From an uncultured Desulfovibrio sp. (GTDB lineage Bacteria > Desulfobacterota > Desulfovibrionia > Desulfovibrionales > Desulfovibrionaceae), in the NCBI GenBank assembly GCA_913063155.1, contig CAJXYU010000002.1, positions 1-64,000 of the forward strand: a stretch of DNA of 64,000 bases, read 5' to 3'. Made by a program: the position numbers and the translations under genes. Positions 61,228-64,000 of this stretch are shown here, piece by piece; position 1 is the first letter of the stretch, and every line of letters starts with the position of its first letter. Under the pieces are notes generated by a model. It made no database searches. It saw only the letters and a program-made list of their open reading frames with translations, and had not been told where the DNA came from.

Positions 61228-62238
61228 ATGAAAAGAAAGGAATTTCTTAATTACATTAACAACTTTAGAGGAATCGCCATCCTGTATATCGTGATGGGGC
61301 ATTGCATTTCCGCTTTTACCTGGCATGAATACGCCTCGCTGAAGGAAGTCCTGCGTCTCACGTTTACCAACGGCACGATTCTGTTCGTGTTCATCGCCGG
61401 GTATCTGTTTCAATACCTTTCCTACAAGTACCAATACGGCAGGTACATGAAATCCAAAGTGCTCAACGTGGGTATGCCCTACGTGATCATGTCCGTTCCG
61501 GCCATCATCTACTTCACGCTGTTCGCCCAACGGCCGGGCATGGAGTACATCAACGATTGGCCTTGGATTCTGCGGGTCATCCAGTTTTATCTTGTGGGCG
61601 CACAACTGATACCGTTCTGGTTCATTCCCATGATATTCATTCATTTCTTCCTGTCCCCTCTTTACATTGTCGGAGACAGGAACAAGGTTCTCTATTATCT
61701 GTTACCCGTATTCTTCGTCATCAGCCTGTTCGTGTGGCGCGGTGGCCCCTATCAGTTGCAATCCTACCTGCACTACGCGTTCGTCTACTTTTTCGGCATG
61801 TTTTTGTGCCGGTACAGGGAGAGCGTCAACCGAATTCTGGCCCGGCCCGGTGTTCTTTTGTGGCTTGCCGCAGCCGTTGTCGGGTTCATCCTCTTCGAGT
61901 TCCACATGGAGCGGGGGACTCTTCTGGCCAAGCGATTGAACATGATCCAGCATCTGTTCCAGTGCCTGTTCTACATAGGGTTCCTGATCCGTTTTGATCC
62001 GGTCATCGGAAAGCGGATGGACCTGTTCGCATCCCTCAGTTTCGGGGTTTTCTTCATCCACAGTTATCTCATCAGCATCATCAAGCAGGCACAGCTTCAT
62101 TTTTTCGGGAGTCTTTGGGTCGGAACCTACTGGAATTTCCCGCTGTTTTTTGCCGCAATTGTCCTTTTGAGCATGGGCTTCGTACTCACGGTCAGGAGGT
62201 ACGCGGGCAGCCGCAGCCGAATGATCTGCGGCAGCTAG
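61228..62238 (+). CDS. Membrane acyltransferase (acyltransferase-3 family)
   Basis: This 336-residue protein has about ten transmembrane helices and the acyltransferase-3 pattern: NFRGIAILYIVMGHC near the start with the conserved Arg and His, and FVFIAGYLFQYLSYKYQYG. These enzymes O-acetylate or O-acylate polysaccharides across the membrane using cytosolic acetyl-CoA. AGGGAA precedes the ATG. A second acyltransferase-3 gene follows 31 bases later, so two positions or two steps may be served. The codon use is slightly more AT-rich than that of the core locus. Confidence 0.87.
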   Translation: MKRKEFLNYINNFRGIAILYIVMGHCISAFTWHEYASLKEVLRLTFTNGTILFVFIAGYLFQYLSYKYQYGRYMKSKVLNVGMPYVIMSVPAIIYFTLFAQRPGMEYINDWPWILRVIQFYLVGAQLIPFWFIPMIFIHFFLSPLYIVGDRNKVLYYLLPVFFVISLFVWRGGPYQLQSYLHYAFVYFFGMFLCRYRESVNRILARPGVLLWLAAAVVGFILFEFHMERGTLLAKRLNMIQHLFQCLFYIGFLIRFDPVIGKRMDLFASLSFGVFFIHSYLISIIKQAQLHFFGSLWVGTYWNFPLFFAAIVLLSMGFVLTVRRYAGSRSRMICGS

Positions 62239-62269
62239 GCGACGGCATCGGGAGTGAAGGGAGAACCGG

Positions 62270-63361
62270 ATGGACAGCTTCATCAGCAGCAAGCTCGTGA
62301 TAAGCCATATGGCGGCGAACAATCTCATTCTGATTGTCGCTCTGCTTGTGTTGTCCGCGCTTTTCCTGCGCCGGGCCGAGAGGGGCGATCCGCTCGGCCC
62401 GGAACAGACCACCGAGGTGCGGGGCCTGATCATGCTGCTTATTGTGCTCGGCCATCTCTGGACCCATGTCTCGTCCTCGCAACTCTGGCCGAATTTCGCC
62501 GGATCATGCCTCGCCTCTTTCCTCTTCCTCTCGGGCTTCGGGATCACCCTTTCCTATTGCGGAAAGAGGCCCTCCAGTGCGGCTTTCATCAAACACCGGA
62601 TTCACAGGGTCATGGTTCCCTACTGGCTGACCACCCTGCTGTTTCTCGGGCTGGACATCATTTTCCTGGGGCGGACCCTCGACTACGCGGACATTGTCAT
62701 GACGTTTGCCGGGATCAATCAAAACGACGCCACACGCCTTTTCGACTACGTGCGCTGGTACATCACGTTCCAACTGGTCTGGTATGCGATTTTTTTGTTT
62801 GCGTTCAAGCGTTTCACGGAGAAAACGGCCGCATGGCTGTTGGTGGCGGCCGCAGGCGGGCTGTTGATCGTGAATTATTACGTTTACCCGTTGGGGTGGA
62901 ATAAGTTTTTTGCCTTTCCTTCCGGATGTGTCGTCGCCCTGTATCGCGATGGCATTGTTGCCTTTCTGAAGACCCATGTTCAGATTCTGTGGGCTTGCCT
63001 TGCCATGCTCGCGCTGTATCTGATGGTCAGTCATGCCCTTTTTGTCAAAGCCATACCGTTGCCGTCCCTGGGGCTGCTCATGATTTCCGAGGCCAACTCC
63101 ATGTTGTGGACCGCAATGTTGTTGCTGGCGGCGGCGCTTCTCGGGCGGTGGGACCTGTCCAGTCGTTTTCTGGATTTCGCGGGACGCCATTCCTACGAGA
63201 TATTTCTTTTGCACGGGCCGTTTCTGATCAAATACAATCCGGTGTTTACGCTGACCACCAGGTACGGCTTGCCGGCCGCCGTGTCGTTTTCGGTATTGAT
63301 GGTCTTTATCGTGCTTCTGGCCATGATGCTCAGGAGGGTGGAAAGAATTGTCGCGTTTTGA
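62270..63361 (+). CDS. Membrane acyltransferase (acyltransferase-3 family)
   Basis: This 363-residue polytopic protein has EVRGLIMLLIVLGHLWTH (the conserved Arg and His), FLFLSGFGITLSYCGKRPSS and PYWLTTLLFLGLDIIFL, all typical of acyltransferase-3 enzymes. The first 40 residues include an extra helix. GGGAGAA precedes the ATG. Its end overlaps the start of the SGNH hydrolase gene by 14 bases. Acyltransferase-3 and SGNH domains are fused in OafA-type sugar O-acetyltransferases, so here the same pair may work as separate subunits. Confidence 0.87.
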   Translation: MDSFISSKLVISHMAANNLILIVALLVLSALFLRRAERGDPLGPEQTTEVRGLIMLLIVLGHLWTHVSSSQLWPNFAGSCLASFLFLSGFGITLSYCGKRPSSAAFIKHRIHRVMVPYWLTTLLFLGLDIIFLGRTLDYADIVMTFAGINQNDATRLFDYVRWYITFQLVWYAIFLFAFKRFTEKTAAWLLVAAAGGLLIVNYYVYPLGWNKFFAFPSGCVVALYRDGIVAFLKTHVQILWACLAMLALYLMVSHALFVKAIPLPSLGLLMISEANSMLWTAMLLLAAALLGRWDLSSRFLDFAGRHSYEIFLLHGPFLIKYNPVFTLTTRYGLPAAVSFSVLMVFIVLLAMMLRRVERIVAF

Positions 63362-64000
63362 TCCCAGAGCTTTGGTGCTCCTCTTTGCGGTTATGCTGCC
63401 TGCCAACCTGTATGCCGCCTATAAGCTCGTCCGGCTTGCGTTGGACCGGAAGGGCGGGGCTGATGTCGTGAGCAGGACGTACGAGAGCCAGGTTCGGGAA
63501 TACGAATCTCTGAATCGGGAATTCTCCGGACGGCGTCCCGTGGTTTTCGCCGGTGACAGCCTCGTTTTCCGGTTTGCGGTGGAGGAATATTTCCCACAGC
63601 TGACTGTTGTGAATCGGGGAGTATACAACGATTCGGCAACCGGTCTCCGGAAGCGATGGGAATCCACCGTGTCCGGGCTTTTACCGGGTTTCGTGGTAAT
63701 CATGATCGGCACCAACGACATCCTGGTGGGCCATGGACCTGATGTTGCGGGTCAGCTGGACGGCATCCTGGACAGCCTGGCTCCGGGCAGCGCCTGTGTG
63801 TTGAGCATCCCACCGTTGGGCAAGGAGTTCTGCGGGAAGAACGATCAAGTCAGGGCTGTCAATCAGGTTCTGCAACGTGTCGTGAAAGCGAAGGGGCAGC
63901 TGTGGGTCGACGTTTTCGACGATTTGAACGGCGATGACGGCTGCCTGTCGGTAGAGTTTACCGATGACGGCATCCATTTGAACGGCAAGGGGTATCAGGT
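63348..64000 (+). CDS. SGNH/GDSL-family hydrolase or esterase (partial, runs off the window)
   Basis: The frame from TTG at 63348 stays open to the right edge, giving 217 residues. After an N-terminal membrane or signal segment (ALVLLFAVMLPANLYAAYKL) come the SGNH blocks: VVFAGDSL with nucleophile Ser near residue 71, VNRGVYNDSATG, VIMIGTNDI and the catalytic pair DDGIHLNGKGY with Asp207 and His210. It should be an extracytoplasmic esterase or acetyl transferase acting on the polymer. AGGAGG lies ten bases before the TTG; a GTG at 63375 is an alternative. The C-terminus is outside the window. Confidence 0.82.
   Translation, partial: MSRFDPRALVLLFAVMLPANLYAAYKLVRLALDRKGGADVVSRTYESQVREYESLNREFSGRRPVVFAGDSLVFRFAVEEYFPQLTVVNRGVYNDSATGLRKRWESTVSGLLPGFVVIMIGTNDILVGHGPDVAGQLDGILDSLAPGSACVLSIPPLGKEFCGKNDQVRAVNQVLQRVVKAKGQLWVDVFDDLNGDDGCLSVEFTDDGIHLNGKGYQ

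Overview
The window is about 57 % GC bacterial chromosome. It reads like a Gram-negative deltaproteobacterium of the Desulfovibrio/Pseudodesulfovibrio type. This is an inference from the PEP-CTERM/exosortase exopolysaccharide locus, the many one- and two-component regulators, a probable selenoprotein and the overall gene style. No rRNA, tRNA or CRISPR array was seen, and no insertion sequence was recognised.

Left part (1 to 13.3 kb): mostly single genes. They are proline dehydrogenase, a soluble Cache-type hybrid histidine kinase, a Kef-type cation/proton antiporter, a CheR-type methyltransferase, a long-chain acyl-CoA synthetase, two GNAT acetyltransferases, a secreted repeat (beta-helix-like) protein and a YbaK/EbsC deacylase. 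A small ArsC/Spx-family protein has an in-frame TGA exactly where the catalytic cysteine belongs and a SECIS-like hairpin just after it, so it is called as a selenoprotein.

Middle part (13.5 to 27.7 kb): a PEP-CTERM protein, an NtrC-type activator, two PilZ proteins, an intact CBS-PAS-GGDEF cyclase beside a degenerate GGDEF protein, and then a tight set of three genes. These encode an RHH-PilZ protein, a FeeM-like N-acyl amino acid synthase/PEP-CTERM-associated acyltransferase, and a fusion of an E1-like (ThiF) adenylating domain with a nitroreductase domain. This is the best candidate for an undescribed system. A second PEP-CTERM gene follows with a near-perfect sigma-54 promoter, then a minus-strand operon of a DevBCA-type ABC exporter and a CPBP (CAAX-type) membrane protease.

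Right part (28.3 kb to the end): one long plus-strand exosortase-associated exopolysaccharide locus. It encodes PrsT, an initiating sugar transferase, Wza/Wzz/tyrosine-kinase export genes, an ExeA-like ATPase, an outer-membrane beta-barrel, the PrsK/PrsR two-component pair, GDP-mannose synthesis, exosortase, EpsI, a deacetylase, a FemAB-like protein, a DegT aminotransferase, five glycosyltransferases, an ABC flippase, a Wzy-type polymerase, a 4,6-dehydratase, a UDP-sulfoquinovose synthase homologue, four acyl/acetyltransferases and a partial SGNH hydrolase. The locus predicts an O-acetylated, probably amino- and sulfosugar-containing polysaccharide. Its regulation fits PrsK/PrsR acting through sigma-54: -24/-12 elements lie before prsT and both PEP-CTERM genes. 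A deleted epimerase remnant sits immediately after the sulfoquinovose synthase gene.
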